Below are positions 20,230-28,990 of a DNA stretch of 64,000 nucleotides, in pieces. The DNA is from Cognatilysobacter terrigena (GTDB lineage: Bacteria > Pseudomonadota > Gammaproteobacteria > Xanthomonadales > Xanthomonadaceae). Positions within the stretch are counted from its first letter, which is position 1. The number at the start of each line of letters is the position of its first letter. The stretch covers positions 1 to 64,000 of the forward strand of contig NZ_SELT01000017.1 in the NCBI RefSeq assembly GCF_004361065.1, given 5' to 3'. Under the pieces are notes generated by a model. The model was not told the DNA's origin. It worked only from the letters and a program-made list of their open reading frames with translations, and did not search any database. Position numbers and translations under genes: made by a program.

Positions 20230-21351
20230 ATGCATGACGCGCTCGCTCTCGCCATTCTCGTCGCCGCCGGCGGCCCGCTCGCACCGCGGCGTGCGCTTCT
20301 CGAAGCCGCGGGGACGGCATCGCAGGCGCTCGGTGATCCGGCCGTCTGGGGCGCATGCGGGCTGAGTGCTGCACAGATCGCGGCATTGCGACGCCCGGCG
20401 CCGGAAATGCTGAGCACCGTCGAGGCGTGGGTTCGCAAGCCCACGCATCGCATCGTCGGCTGGACCGATCCGGACTACCCGCCTGCGATGCGCGCCGCGG
20501 CGAGTCCGCCTGTCGCGCTCTTCGTCGACGGCGACAGCTCGCTGCTGTGGCGACCGGCGATCGCCGTGGTCGGCAGTCGCGGGCCGACGCCCGGTGGTCG
20601 CGAGCACGCGGGCGACTTCGCGCGCGCGTTCGCGCACGCCGGCTTCGTGGTCGGCAGCGGACTTGCTGCGGGCATCGACGCCGCCGCGCATGCCGCCACG
20701 CTCGACGCAGGCGGTGCGACCGTCGCGGTGCTCGGCACCGGGCCGGACGTGGTGTATCCGCGATCGAACGCCGAGTTGCATGCGCGCATCGCCGAGTCCG
20801 GTGCACTGGTCAGCGAGCATCTGCCCGATACCGCGCCGCGCAAGGAGCACTTCCCGAGCCGCAATCGCCTGCTCGCGGCGTTGTGCCTGGGCACCGTGGT
20901 CGTCGAGGCCGCGGAGCGCTCGGGCGCGATGATCACCGCGCGACTCGCGGCCGACGCCGGTCGCGAGGTGTTCGCGGTGCCCGGCTCGATCCGTAACCCG
21001 CTCGCGCGTGGCTGCCATCGCCTGATCCGGGACGGCGCCACACTGGCTCAGTCCCCGATGGACGTGATCGACGCCCTGGGCGATGCCGCCGCGGCGCAGG
21101 CCGCGTCGCATCGCCTAGCGCTCGACGTCGACGCGCTGCCGAACGCTGAACCGTCGCCCAGCGCACCCACGTACACCGACGACTCCGACCACGATCTGTT
21201 GTGGAAAACGCTCGGCTTCGACCCCACGGATATGGACAGGCTCATCGAGCGGACTGGATTGACGCCCTCCCGGCTGTCCTCCATGCTGCTCGTCATGGAG
21301 CTGGAGGGTCGCGTGGCCCAGCAGCACGGTCGGTTCTTCCGGGTGGCGTAA
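20230..21351 (+). CDS. dprA: DNA processing protein DprA
   Basis: The 373-residue protein loads RecA on incoming single-stranded DNA during natural transformation. It has the Rossmann-like DprA domain: [11 protein letters not shown], then [11 protein letters not shown] and [27 protein letters not shown]-type residues and [15 protein letters not shown]-terminal winged-helix domain (residues about 310-370) matches DprA_WH. ATG at 20230 is chosen; a GTG two codons upstream is possible. It lies in the classical LysM-dprA-smg-topA order. Presence of DprA suggests, but does not prove, natural competence. Confidence 0.95.
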   Translation: MHDALALAILVAAGGPLAPRRALLEAAGTASQALGDPAVWGACGLSAAQIAALRRPAPEMLSTVEAWVRKPTHRIVGWTDPDYPPAMRAAASPPVALFVDGDSSLLWRPAIAVVGSRGPTPGGREHAGDFARAFAHAGFVVGSGLAAGIDAAAHAATLDAGGATVAVLGTGPDVVYPRSNAELHARIAESGALVSEHLPDTAPRKEHFPSRNRLLAALCLGTVVVEAAERSGAMITARLAADAGREVFAVPGSIRNPLARGCHRLIRDGATLAQSPMDVIDALGDAAAAQAASHRLALDVDALPNAEPSPSAPTYTDDSDHDLLWKTLGFDPTDMDRLIERTGLTPSRLSSMLLVMELEGRVAQQHGRFFRVA

Positions 21352-21436
21352 GTCGCACGGTTCGGGTCGGCCCTGCGGGTCCCGCGCAAGGGGTTCCGGA
21401 CCCACCGCGTCGCGCACGCGACGCAGGCCGAGGGAC

Positions 21437-21925
21437 ATGAAAGAAAACATCCTCGACGTACTGCTCTACCTCTTCGAACACGTTCTCGATGGCGACACCG
21501 CGCTTCCCGGCGACCCGGATGCGCTGCAGAGCAGCGCCCTGCTCGGCGAGCTGACCGACGCCGGCTTCTCGCCCGCCGAAATCAACAAGGCCTTCGACTG
21601 GCTCGATGAGCTCGCCCGCGCGCGTCCCGCGGCGCAGCCGGCGCGCGCGAACGGGCCGGTGCGGGTGTACGCCGGGCCCGAGCTGACCAAGCTCGACGCC
21701 GAATCGCGCGGCTTCCTGATGTTCCTCGAGCAGCACGGCGTGCTCGACGCCGGCCAGCGCGAACTCGTGCTCGACCGCGCGCTCGCGCTGGAGCAGGACG
21801 CGATCGATCTCGACGATCTGAAATGGGTCGTGCTGATGGTGCTGTTCAACCAGCCCGGCAGCGAGGCGGCGTACGCCTGGATGCAGACCCAGATGTTCGA
21901 CGACGAGCCCGAACCGGTACATTAG
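21437..21925 (+). CDS. smg: Smg family protein (DUF494)
   Basis: This 162-residue acidic protein belongs to the Smg/DUF494 family, found next to dprA and topA across the gammaproteobacteria. The N-terminal [15 protein letters not shown] and the C-terminal [16 protein letters not shown] blocks are typical. It has no enzymatic motif and its role is unknown. A 7-bp hairpin (GCGTCGC / GCGACGC, 21407-21424) sits just ahead of the GAGGG ribosome-binding site and could influence translation. Confidence 0.93.
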   Translation: MKENILDVLLYLFEHVLDGDTALPGDPDALQSSALLGELTDAGFSPAEINKAFDWLDELARARPAAQPARANGPVRVYAGPELTKLDAESRGFLMFLEQHGVLDAGQRELVLDRALALEQDAIDLDDLKWVVLMVLFNQPGSEAAYAWMQTQMFDDEPEPVH

Positions 21926-21967
21926 TCGCGGGCCCTGGGGAGGGCCGCGAACGTATCGGGGGATACC

Positions 21968-22735
21968 TTGGATTGGTTCTATCACGACCCTGGACAGGGT
22001 CGCGTCGGCCCGTTGACGGCCGACGAACTGCGTAATCGATATCGCGACCGCCGCATCCAGCTCGACACGCTGGTCTGGCGCGAAGGCCTGCGCGAATGGC
22101 AACCGCTCGATCGCGTCGCCGACGAGCTGGACCTGCTGTCGGTCAAGCCGGACGCGAGCCGTCCGCCGCCGTTGCCGCCCGGCCCCGCCGCCGGCGTAGG
22201 CGGTACCGCGTACGCGACGAATGCGTCGCCCGGCTATGCGCCGGCCTACGCGAACCGCGCACCGGGACCCGGCTATCGCGCCGCGCCGCCGCCGAAGCGC
22301 GGAATGTCGGGCTGCCTGATCGCATTGATCGTCGTCGGCGTGCTGGCGATCCCGATGATCGGCATCCTCGCGGCGATCGCGCTTCCGGCCTACAACGATT
22401 ACGTCATCCGCTCGAAGGTCGCGCAGCAGGCCGACATGCGCGCGAAGATGATCGAGATGCAGTTCGCGGAAGCGAAGCAGCGCCTGGGCCGTTGCCCGCA
22501 GGACGCGTCCGAACTCGGCGCGCAGGACGCCGGCAACATCAAGTTCGGCCAGATCGGCGATGGCCGCTGCGGCTTCGAGATCACGCTGCGTGATCCCAAG
22601 CCGCAGATCGACGGCAAGACCATCCTGTACGTCGAGCCGACACCGCCGTCGACCCAGTGGGACTGCACCGGCGGCGACCTGCCGGCGCGCTATCGCAACC
22701 GCATCTGCAAGCCTGAAACGGACGGCACGCCATGA
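21968..22735 (+). CDS. GYF_2-domain protein with pilin-like membrane segment
   Basis: The 255-residue protein begins with a GYF_2 domain (MDWFYHDPGQGRVGPLTADELR, with the W-Y...G-P-L...L-V-W-x-E-G-x-x-x-W pattern) over about 60 residues. A proline- and glycine-rich linker follows, then a single membrane helix (CLIALIVVGVLAIPMIGILA) and AAIALPAYNDYVIRSKV, which closely resembles the N-terminal helix of type IV pilins. The C-terminal 80 residues have four cysteines and are probably periplasmic. The start is a TTG. The next gene overlaps by 4 nt and also begins with a GYF_2 domain. Function is unknown. Confidence 0.82.
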   Translation: MDWFYHDPGQGRVGPLTADELRNRYRDRRIQLDTLVWREGLREWQPLDRVADELDLLSVKPDASRPPPLPPGPAAGVGGTAYATNASPGYAPAYANRAPGPGYRAAPPPKRGMSGCLIALIVVGVLAIPMIGILAAIALPAYNDYVIRSKVAQQADMRAKMIEMQFAEAKQRLGRCPQDASELGAQDAGNIKFGQIGDGRCGFEITLRDPKPQIDGKTILYVEPTPPSTQWDCTGGDLPARYRNRICKPETDGTP

Positions 22736-23682
22736 GCACCTGGTACTACAGCGACACGCAGCGCAATCGTCTTGGTCCCGTCGCTGCCGACGATCTGGCG
22801 CAACTCCATCACAACGGGCAACTCACGCCGGAAGTCCTCGTTTGGCGTGAAGGCATGCCCGAATGGAAGCCCTGGCGCGAGGTGATGGCGGAGGTGCTCG
22901 GTGCCGGCGCCGTGGCGGTCGGGGCTGCTGCTCCGGCTCGCGCCACATTCGCAGTGGCGGACGACGGCGGCGGTCGCAATCCCTACGAGGTCGTCCAGCG
23001 TGTCACGCACGACGCTTCGCCTTACGCCGCACCCGGGGCGGCAGTCGGCAACGTGTATGCAGCGGCAGTGCAGGACGGCGAGGTGGTGTACGCGGGCTTC
23101 TGGAAGCGCTACGCCGCGTACTGGATCGACGCCTTCATCGTCGGCGCCGTCGGCTTCCTGGTGCAGATGATGGTCGCTGCCGTCGTCTTCGGCGGCATGT
23201 CGGCCTTGCAGAGCGATCCGGCGGGTGCACTGGGAACGGCGGGCGGCATCGTTGGCCTCCTCGCGATGTACGTGACCCCACTGCTGCTGCAGGCCGTCTA
23301 CTTCGGGTTCTTCCACGCCTCGGCCAATCAGGCAACCCCGGGCAAGATGGCGATCGGCATCAAGGTGACCGACGACCATGGCGATCACATCTCGTTCTGG
23401 CGCGGCTTTGGGCGCTACTTCGGTCTGCTGCTGTCCGGTATTCCAATTGGCATTGGCTACATCATGGCCGGCTTCACCGACCGCAAGCGCGCGCTCCACG
23501 ACATGATCTGCAGCACGGTCGTGGTCGATAAATGGGCTTTCACGAGCCACCCCGAGCGCCAGCGGACGGAACTCGGCACGGTCGCCACGGTGATCATCGT
23601 GCTGTCGGTTCTGGCGGTCGTGGGCTACTTCGTTTTGATCGGCGTTTTCGTGGCCGCGATGGCCAGCGCGGGCGCCCACTGA
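22732..23682 (+). CDS. GYF_2 and RDD domain membrane protein
   Basis: The 316-residue protein has an N-terminal GYF_2 domain (MSTWYYSDTQRNRLGPV ... LVWREGMPEWKPW), then a membrane part with the RDD family signature: YAGFWKRYAAYWIDAFIVG with the conserved R-D pattern, QATPGKMAIGIKV, and RKRALHDMICSTVVV. Four to five membrane helices are visible, including one at the extreme C terminus. RDD proteins are often linked to ion or solute transport, but the substrate here is unknown. The ATGA overlap with the preceding GYF_2 gene implies coupled expression. Confidence 0.88.
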   Translation: MSTWYYSDTQRNRLGPVAADDLAQLHHNGQLTPEVLVWREGMPEWKPWREVMAEVLGAGAVAVGAAAPARATFAVADDGGGRNPYEVVQRVTHDASPYAAPGAAVGNVYAAAVQDGEVVYAGFWKRYAAYWIDAFIVGAVGFLVQMMVAAVVFGGMSALQSDPAGALGTAGGIVGLLAMYVTPLLLQAVYFGFFHASANQATPGKMAIGIKVTDDHGDHISFWRGFGRYFGLLLSGIPIGIGYIMAGFTDRKRALHDMICSTVVVDKWAFTSHPERQRTELGTVATVIIVLSVLAVVGYFVLIGVFVAAMASAGAH

Positions 23683-23754
23683 CCCCCGGTCGCGCTCGCC
23701 CGGCTTGACAGCCGTGGGCGGTGCGTGATGACACTAGATATAGAGAATCAGCGC

Positions 23755-23776
23755 GCCCGCGGACCCGTCCGCGGGC
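23755..23776 (+). promoter_or_regulatory. Hairpin in the topA upstream region
   Basis: A perfect 9-bp stem (GCCCGCGGA / TCCGCGGGC) with loop CCCG lies about 100 bp ahead of topA. No T run follows, so it is not a standard terminator. TTGACA at 23705-23710 upstream could be a -35 element, but no good -10 lies at 17 bp. A role in topA leader control or in stopping upstream transcription is possible. Confidence 0.35.
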
Positions 23777-23878
23777 GTCGCCGCTTCCACGCCCCGGTTT
23801 TTTACGCTGTCCTCTCGCTGCCGCGCGGACCCTCGCGCGTCGGGAGCCCCGGGCCGCCCGCCCCCACGGAGCGCCGCC

Positions 23879-26398
23879 ATGGCCAAGAACCTCCTCATCG
23901 TCGAATCGCCTGCCAAGGCCAAGACGATCAACAAGTACCTCGGCAAGGACTTCACCGTCCTCGCCTCCTACGGCCATGTCCGCGACCTCGTCCCGAAGGA
24001 AGGCGCGGTCGATCCTGACCACGGCTTCGCGATGCGCTACGAGCTCATCGACAAGAACGAGAAGCACGTCGATGCGATCGCCAAGGCCGCCAAGAGTGCC
24101 GAGCACCTCTATCTCGCGACTGACCCGGACCGCGAGGGCGAGGCGATCAGCTGGCACATCGCGGAAATCCTGAAAGAGCGCGGCCTGCTGAAGAACCGCT
24201 CGCTCGAGCGCGTGGTCTTCACCGAGATCACCCCGCGCGCGATCAAGGAGGCGATGACCAAGCCGCGCGCGATCGCCGAGCCGCTGGTCGACGCACAGCA
24301 GGCGCGTCGCGCGCTCGACTACCTCGTCGGTTTCAACCTGTCGCCGGTGCTGTGGCGCAAGGTGCAGCGCGGGCTGTCCGCGGGTCGCGTGCAGTCGCCG
24401 GCGTTGCGGATGATCGTCGAGCGCGAGGAAGAGATTGAAGCCTTCATCGCGCGCGAGTACTGGACGATCGAAGCCGAGGCGACGCATCCGTCGCAGCCGT
24501 TCACCGCCAAGCTGACGAAGCTCGACGGCAAGAAGGTCGAGCAGTTCACGCTGACGAACGAGACCGACGCGCATAGCGCGCGCGACCGCATCAAGCGCGA
24601 CGCGCAGGGCATGCTGCAGGTCACCGACGTCACCAGCAAGGAACGCAAGCGTCGTCCGTCGCCGCCGTTCATCACGTCGACGCTGCAGCAGGAAGCCGCG
24701 CGCAAGCTCGGCTTCTCCACGCGTCGCACGATGCAGGTTGCGCAGAAACTGTACGAAGGTCTGCCGATCGGTAGCGAAGGCACCGTCGGCCTGATCACGT
24801 ACATGCGTACCGACTCGGTGAACCTGTCGCAGGACGCGATCGTCGAGATCCGCGACGTGATCGCGCGCGACTTCGGCACGCGCGCCGTGCCGGACAAGCC
24901 GAACGTCTACACCACCAAGTCGAAGAACGCGCAGGAAGCGCACGAAGCGATCCGTCCGAGTTCCGCGCTGCGCACGCCGGCATCGGTGGCGAAATACCTG
25001 CCGGACGACGAGCGTCGCCTGTACGAGCTGATCTGGAAGCGCGCGGTCGCATCGCAGATGGTGCCGGCGACGTTGAATACGGTGAGTGTCGATCTCGCCG
25101 CGGGCAGCGATCACTCGTTCCGCGTGTCGGGCACGACCGTGGTCGACCCGGGTTTCCTCGCCGTGTACGAGGAAGGCAAGGACACGAAGAGCGCCGAGGA
25201 CGACGAGGAAGGCCGCAAGCTGCCGGCGATGAAGACCGGCGATCGCATTCCGCTCGCGCAGGTCGTTGCGGACCAGCACTTCACCGAGCCGCCGCCGCGT
25301 TATTCGGAAGCATCGCTGGTGAAGGCGCTGGAGGAGTACGGCATCGGGCGTCCGTCGACCTATGCGTCGATCATCGGCACGCTGCTCGCGCGCAAGTACG
25401 TCGAACTCGAGAATCGCCGCTTCCGTCCGACCGACGTCGGCCGCGCGGTGAGCAAGTTCCTGTCGGCGCACTTCACCCGCTACGTCGACTACGACTTCAC
25501 CGCCAAGCTGGAGGACGAGCTCGACGCGGTGAGCCGCGGCGAGGAAGAGTGGGTGCCGTTGATGGAGCGCTTCTGGTCGTCGTTCAAGAAGCTGGTCGAC
25601 GACAAGAAGGACAACATCGATCGCACCGATGCCGGTTCCGTCCGCGTGCTCGGCACCGATCCCAAGTCGGGTCGCCCGGTCAGTGCGCGCATCGGCAAGT
25701 TCGGTCCGCTCGTGCAGATCGGCACGAGCGAGGACGAAGAGAAGCCGCAGTTCGCGTCGCTCAAGCCCGGCCAGAGCATCTATTCGATCTCGCTCGAGCA
25801 CGCGCTGGAACTGTTCGGCCTGCCGCGCGATCTCGGCGAAAGCAACGGCGAGAAGGTCACCGTCGGCATCGGCCGCTTCGGTGCGTTCGCCAAGCGCGGT
25901 TCGACCTATGCATCGCTCGCGAAGGAAGACGACCCGTACGCGATCACCTTCGAGCGCGCGGTCGAGCTGATCGAGCAGAAGGAAGAAATCGCGCGCAACC
26001 GCATCATCAAGCAGTGGGACGGCTACGACGTGCAGGTGCTCAACGGGCGCTTCGGGCCGTACCTGTCCGACGGCAAGTTGAACGGTCGCATTCCGAAGGA
26101 TCGCGATCCGGCGTCGCTGTCGCTGGTCGAAGCGCAGCAGATGTTGGAAGCCACCGGCAAGCCCATGCGCGCGCGGTTCGCGAAGAAGGCGACGAAGAAG
26201 GTCGCCGCGAAGAAGACCAAGGCCTCATCGGATGCACCGGCGAAGAAGGCCGCGACGAAGGCGGTGAAGAAGACCGCCGCGAAGAAGTCGACCGCGAAGA
26301 AGGCCACGAAGAAGACCGCAGCCAAGAAGGCGGCGACGAAGAAGACGGTCGCGAAGAAGGCGGCCGCAGTCGACGCGTCGGACGACGCGCCGTTCTGA
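23879..26398 (+). CDS. topA: DNA topoisomerase I (type IA)
   Basis: The 839-residue enzyme relaxes negative supercoils. It has the N-terminal TOPRIM domain (LLIVESPAKAKTINKYLG; DPDREGEAISWH), the catalytic domain with Y308 in LITYMRTDS, and topoisomerase C-terminal repeats (GKFGPLVQ, GRFGAFAKRG, GRFGPYLSDG). The zinc-ribbon cysteine clusters of E. coli TopA are absent. Instead, from about residue 763, the protein ends in a lysine- and alanine-rich tail with many AKK repeats, resembling histone H1-like DNA-binding tails. It stands alone after a 196-bp upstream gap. Confidence 0.97.
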   Translation: MAKNLLIVESPAKAKTINKYLGKDFTVLASYGHVRDLVPKEGAVDPDHGFAMRYELIDKNEKHVDAIAKAAKSAEHLYLATDPDREGEAISWHIAEILKERGLLKNRSLERVVFTEITPRAIKEAMTKPRAIAEPLVDAQQARRALDYLVGFNLSPVLWRKVQRGLSAGRVQSPALRMIVEREEEIEAFIAREYWTIEAEATHPSQPFTAKLTKLDGKKVEQFTLTNETDAHSARDRIKRDAQGMLQVTDVTSKERKRRPSPPFITSTLQQEAARKLGFSTRRTMQVAQKLYEGLPIGSEGTVGLITYMRTDSVNLSQDAIVEIRDVIARDFGTRAVPDKPNVYTTKSKNAQEAHEAIRPSSALRTPASVAKYLPDDERRLYELIWKRAVASQMVPATLNTVSVDLAAGSDHSFRVSGTTVVDPGFLAVYEEGKDTKSAEDDEEGRKLPAMKTGDRIPLAQVVADQHFTEPPPRYSEASLVKALEEYGIGRPSTYASIIGTLLARKYVELENRRFRPTDVGRAVSKFLSAHFTRYVDYDFTAKLEDELDAVSRGEEEWVPLMERFWSSFKKLVDDKKDNIDRTDAGSVRVLGTDPKSGRPVSARIGKFGPLVQIGTSEDEEKPQFASLKPGQSIYSISLEHALELFGLPRDLGESNGEKVTVGIGRFGAFAKRGSTYASLAKEDDPYAITFERAVELIEQKEEIARNRIIKQWDGYDVQVLNGRFGPYLSDGKLNGRIPKDRDPASLSLVEAQQMLEATGKPMRARFAKKATKKVAAKKTKASSDAPAKKAATKAVKKTAAKKSTAKKATKKTAAKKAATKKTVAKKAAAVDASDDAPF

Positions 26399-26402
26399 CG
26401 CG

Positions 26403-26870
26403 ATGACCACCACCGCGCCGCGGCACGACGCGACGGCCTCCGACGAGGTCGTCGCGATCGATGCGCTGGCAGCGGCGTTTTATGCACTCTTCGACAACCG
26501 CCAGGGGTTGTCGCCGCTGCTTGATTCACCGCAGGCGTTGTTCCTGCACGACGCGGTGATCGTGCGTCGCGATGGCGACGTCATGACTGCCATGTCGCTC
26601 GATGCGTTCCTGACGCCACGGCGTCGCTGGCTCAGCGATGGAACGCTCGTCGACTTCCATGAGTTCGAAACGCAGTCGCGCACCTTCGTCGCGGACGGCA
26701 TCGCGACGCGGCTGTCGCGCTACCGCAAGCAGGGCCAGCGCGACGACCAGCGCATCGACGGCGAAGGCGCGAAGTCGCTGCATCTCGTGCGCACCGAAGC
26801 GGGTTGGCGCATCGCATCGGTGGTCTGGCAGGACGGCGACGATGTCGCGTGGCGTGAGGCGGCGCCATGA
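26403..26870 (+). CDS. NTF2/SnoaL-like domain protein
   Basis: The 155-residue protein looks like a small alpha+beta cone-fold protein: an N-terminal helix (IDALAAAFYALFDNR), short strands with LFLHDAVIVRRDGDV, and the C-terminal pattern KSLHLVRTEAGWRIASVVW that is typical of SnoaL/DUF4440 relatives. No catalytic residue can be named. It starts 4 bp after topA and overlaps tsaC by 4 nt, so it is probably transcribed with both. Function unknown. Confidence 0.75.
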   Translation: MTTTAPRHDATASDEVVAIDALAAAFYALFDNRQGLSPLLDSPQALFLHDAVIVRRDGDVMTAMSLDAFLTPRRRWLSDGTLVDFHEFETQSRTFVADGIATRLSRYRKQGQRDDQRIDGEGAKSLHLVRTEAGWRIASVVWQDGDDVAWREAAP

Positions 26871-28195
26871 CCGCGCTCAACATCGCCACCGCCGTCGCCG
26901 TGCTCATCCGCGGCGGTGTGATCGCGTATCCCACCGAAGGCGTCTGGGGCATCGGCTGCATTCCGTTCGACGGCGAAGCGGTGCATCGACTGCTCGCGAT
27001 CAAACGTCGGCCGGTGGAGAAGGGGTTGATCCTCGTCGGCGCCGACGCGTCGCAATTCGACTCGGTGGTCGACTGGACCGCGCTCGAACCCGACACGCGC
27101 GATCGCGTGCTTGCGAGCTGGCCGGGGCCGCATACGTGGGTGGTGCCGGCATCCGCCGCCGCACCGTCGTGGGTCACGGGCGGCCACGGGTCGATCGCGG
27201 TGCGCGTGAGCGCGCATCCCGTCGTTGCCGAGCTGTGTTCGAAGCTCGGCGGTCCGCTGGTGTCGACCAGTGCGAACCTGACGGGGCAACAGCCGGCCAC
27301 CCATCGCGCGGAACTGTCGGCCGCGTTGATCGCGCTGCTCGACGGCGTCTGCGACGGCGAGACCGGCGGCCGCATCGCGCCGACAACGATCCGCGACGCG
27401 CGCACCGGCGAGGTCCTTCGCGAAGAGCGGCGGTCGCTGAACCGGCGGCGACCGCAGCCGTCGGGCGGCAAGCGGCCCTCACGCAGGCGGGCGCAAGATG
27501 CGCGCATGTCGCGACGCACGGCGCTCCTGCTGACGATGGCTCTCGCTGCGACGCCAGCGGGCGCCGCATCGCCCGCGTCGTCGGCGCCCGTCACCATCTA
27601 TCGCTGCACCAACGCGAACGGACAGCTGGCCCTGCGCGACTCGCCCTGCCGCGCCGGCGAGCGACAGGAAGTGCGCACGATGCTGCGGCCCACCGACCCC
27701 GCGCCCCGCGCACGCGTCACCACGTCGCGCACGCCCGCGAAGACGCCGAACGTCGTCGCGCCGACGATCGTCTACCGCACCGCGCCGCGTCCGCTCTACG
27801 AGTGCACGACGCCCGACGGTGAGAGCTACACGAGCGAGAACCCCGAGGGAAATCCGCGCTGGGTGCCGCTTTGGACACTCGGCTATCCGCTGGTCGTCGG
27901 TGTGCCGCGGCCCGTCCCGATGCCGCATCGCGGCGCGGTGGTGCAACGCGGTGGCGGCACGCTGATCCTCGACGGCGGACACGTGCCGCCACCGATCGCG
28001 TATCCGACCGTGCCCGCGGGCAGCTGGATCCGCGACATCTGCCACCCGCTGCCGGCCGCCGAGGTCTGCGCGCAGATGCGCGACCGTCGCGACGCGCTCG
28101 ATCGTCGCTGGTTCAGCGCGCTGCAGGGCGATCGCGACGCGATCGAACGCGAGCAGCGCAGCCTGGACGCCCGTCTTTCGGAGGAATGTGGATGA
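26867..28195 (+). CDS. tsaC: TsaC threonylcarbamoyl-AMP synthase fused in frame to a DUF4124 protein
   Basis: The first 185-190 residues are a complete YrdC/Sua5 domain (GVIAYPTEGVWGIGC, IKRRPVEKGLIL, STSANLTGQ), which makes threonylcarbamoyl-AMP for the t6A modification of ANN-decoding tRNAs. The frame then continues without a stop through a basic linker into residue 214, MSRRTALLLTMALAATP, a good signal peptide, and a DUF4124 domain (IYRCTNANGQLALRDSPC). A cytosolic enzyme followed by an internal signal peptide is unlikely to work as one chain. Either the tsaC stop was lost, or a one-base error hides the TGA at 27438-27440, which would give a 190-residue TsaC. Translation may restart at 27506. 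Confidence 0.8.
   Translation: MTALNIATAVAVLIRGGVIAYPTEGVWGIGCIPFDGEAVHRLLAIKRRPVEKGLILVGADASQFDSVVDWTALEPDTRDRVLASWPGPHTWVVPASAAAPSWVTGGHGSIAVRVSAHPVVAELCSKLGGPLVSTSANLTGQQPATHRAELSAALIALLDGVCDGETGGRIAPTTIRDARTGEVLREERRSLNRRRPQPSGGKRPSRRRAQDARMSRRTALLLTMALAATPAGAASPASSAPVTIYRCTNANGQLALRDSPCRAGERQEVRTMLRPTDPAPRARVTTSRTPAKTPNVVAPTIVYRTAPRPLYECTTPDGESYTSENPEGNPRWVPLWTLGYPLVVGVPRPVPMPHRGAVVQRGGGTLILDGGHVPPPIAYPTVPAGSWIRDICHPLPAAEVCAQMRDRRDALDRRWFSALQGDRDAIEREQRSLDARLSEECG
27506..28195 (+). CDS. DUF4124 exported protein (internal start alternative)
   Basis: Counting from the ATG at 27506 gives a 229-residue exported protein: signal peptide ending near GAAS, then a DUF4124 domain with the usual Y-R-C ... 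G ... P-C cysteine pattern. The rest is low complexity with Pro and Arg, then a helical C terminus rich in acidic and basic residues. It lies in the same frame as tsaC, with no stop between. It is listed as an alternative product to the fused frame; a weak AGATG precedes the start. It is probably periplasmic; function is unknown. The next gene encodes a second DUF4124 protein. Confidence 0.6.
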   Translation: MSRRTALLLTMALAATPAGAASPASSAPVTIYRCTNANGQLALRDSPCRAGERQEVRTMLRPTDPAPRARVTTSRTPAKTPNVVAPTIVYRTAPRPLYECTTPDGESYTSENPEGNPRWVPLWTLGYPLVVGVPRPVPMPHRGAVVQRGGGTLILDGGHVPPPIAYPTVPAGSWIRDICHPLPAAEVCAQMRDRRDALDRRWFSALQGDRDAIEREQRSLDARLSEECG

Positions 28196-28824
28196 AGCCT
28201 GTCGCGATGCTGCTACTCCTCGTCACCGGACTCGCCGGCGCGGCATCGCCGACGGTGGTGATCTACCGCTGCGTCGGCGCGGACGGACAGGTGACCATCC
28301 AGAACGGCACCAAGTGCCCGAAGGGCACGCGCGAACAGAAGCGCGTGGTCGAGACGCCCAAACCGGCGCCGGTGCCGCGCCCAGTCGTTGCCCCGGCGGC
28401 GCCGGTCACACCGGTGGTGCCTGTGGTCGCGCAGCCGGTCGTCGATGCGACGAATGCGACGACCTCGAGCACGGCGGGCAGTACGCCACCTGTAACGCCG
28501 GCCCCGCCCCTGCCTGCGCCGCCGATCTTCGTCTGCCTGACGTCGGACGCGCAGCGCTACTACACCGAAGCCGAGCAGAGCTCGCGGTGCGCGCCCATCA
28601 GCACGGTCGGGCTCGACGGACAGAGCACTACCGATGCGCAGGCCTGCGAGATGGTCGAGGACCACTGCGAGGCCGTGCCCGAAGCGGACCGCTGCGCGGC
28701 ATGGACCGAACGCCGGCGTCGCGCCGAGCAGGCGCTGACGTTCTCGCCGGAACAGATCGACCAGGCGCGCGCGGAGCTGGCGCACGTCGAGGCGATGACG
28801 GCGAAAACGGTCTGCGGGCGCTGA
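28192..28824 (+). CDS. DUF4124 exported protein
   Basis: The 210-residue precursor has a signal peptide (MKPVAMLLLLVTGLAGA) and a DUF4124 domain (VIYRCVGADGQVTIQNG ... CPKGTREQ). A Pro/Val/Ala-rich linker (residues about 60-115) leads to a C-terminal part with six cysteines. It is a paralogue of the DUF4124 part of the preceding frame, with the same layout, and its ATG overlaps that stop by 4 nt. A GAGGA ribosome-binding site precedes it. Periplasmic location is likely; function is unknown. Confidence 0.82.
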   Translation: MKPVAMLLLLVTGLAGAASPTVVIYRCVGADGQVTIQNGTKCPKGTREQKRVVETPKPAPVPRPVVAPAAPVTPVVPVVAQPVVDATNATTSSTAGSTPPVTPAPPLPAPPIFVCLTSDAQRYYTEAEQSSRCAPISTVGLDGQSTTDAQACEMVEDHCEAVPEADRCAAWTERRRRAEQALTFSPEQIDQARAELAHVEAMTAKTVCGR

Positions 28825-28990
28825 GGCGGGATGTGCTCACCGGTTGGCGAGGTCGGACCTTCGATCATCCGCGGCCTTAGTCGACGTCGACGCGCCTGAG
28901 CGCAGTGATGCCGTGCCCGAGAGCGAGGGATCGACGGCTCCCGGCAACGCAATCACCGGCCTCGACCACGACGCCCTGCAGTGACCCGCG

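Noticed and set aside
18922-21111. A long minus-strand frame opposite the LysM and dprA genes
   Set aside because: It spans two convincing genes and its composition (His, Arg, Asp, Val) is typical of a mirror frame.
23705-23710. TTGACA as a sigma-70 -35 of topA
   Set aside because: No acceptable -10 lies 16-18 bp downstream; TAGATA is too far away. It may be chance.
26160-26398. Tandem DNA repeat or mobile element at the end of topA
   Set aside because: The repetition (GCGAAGAAG-type units) is simply Lys/Ala codons of the TopA tail and remains in frame.
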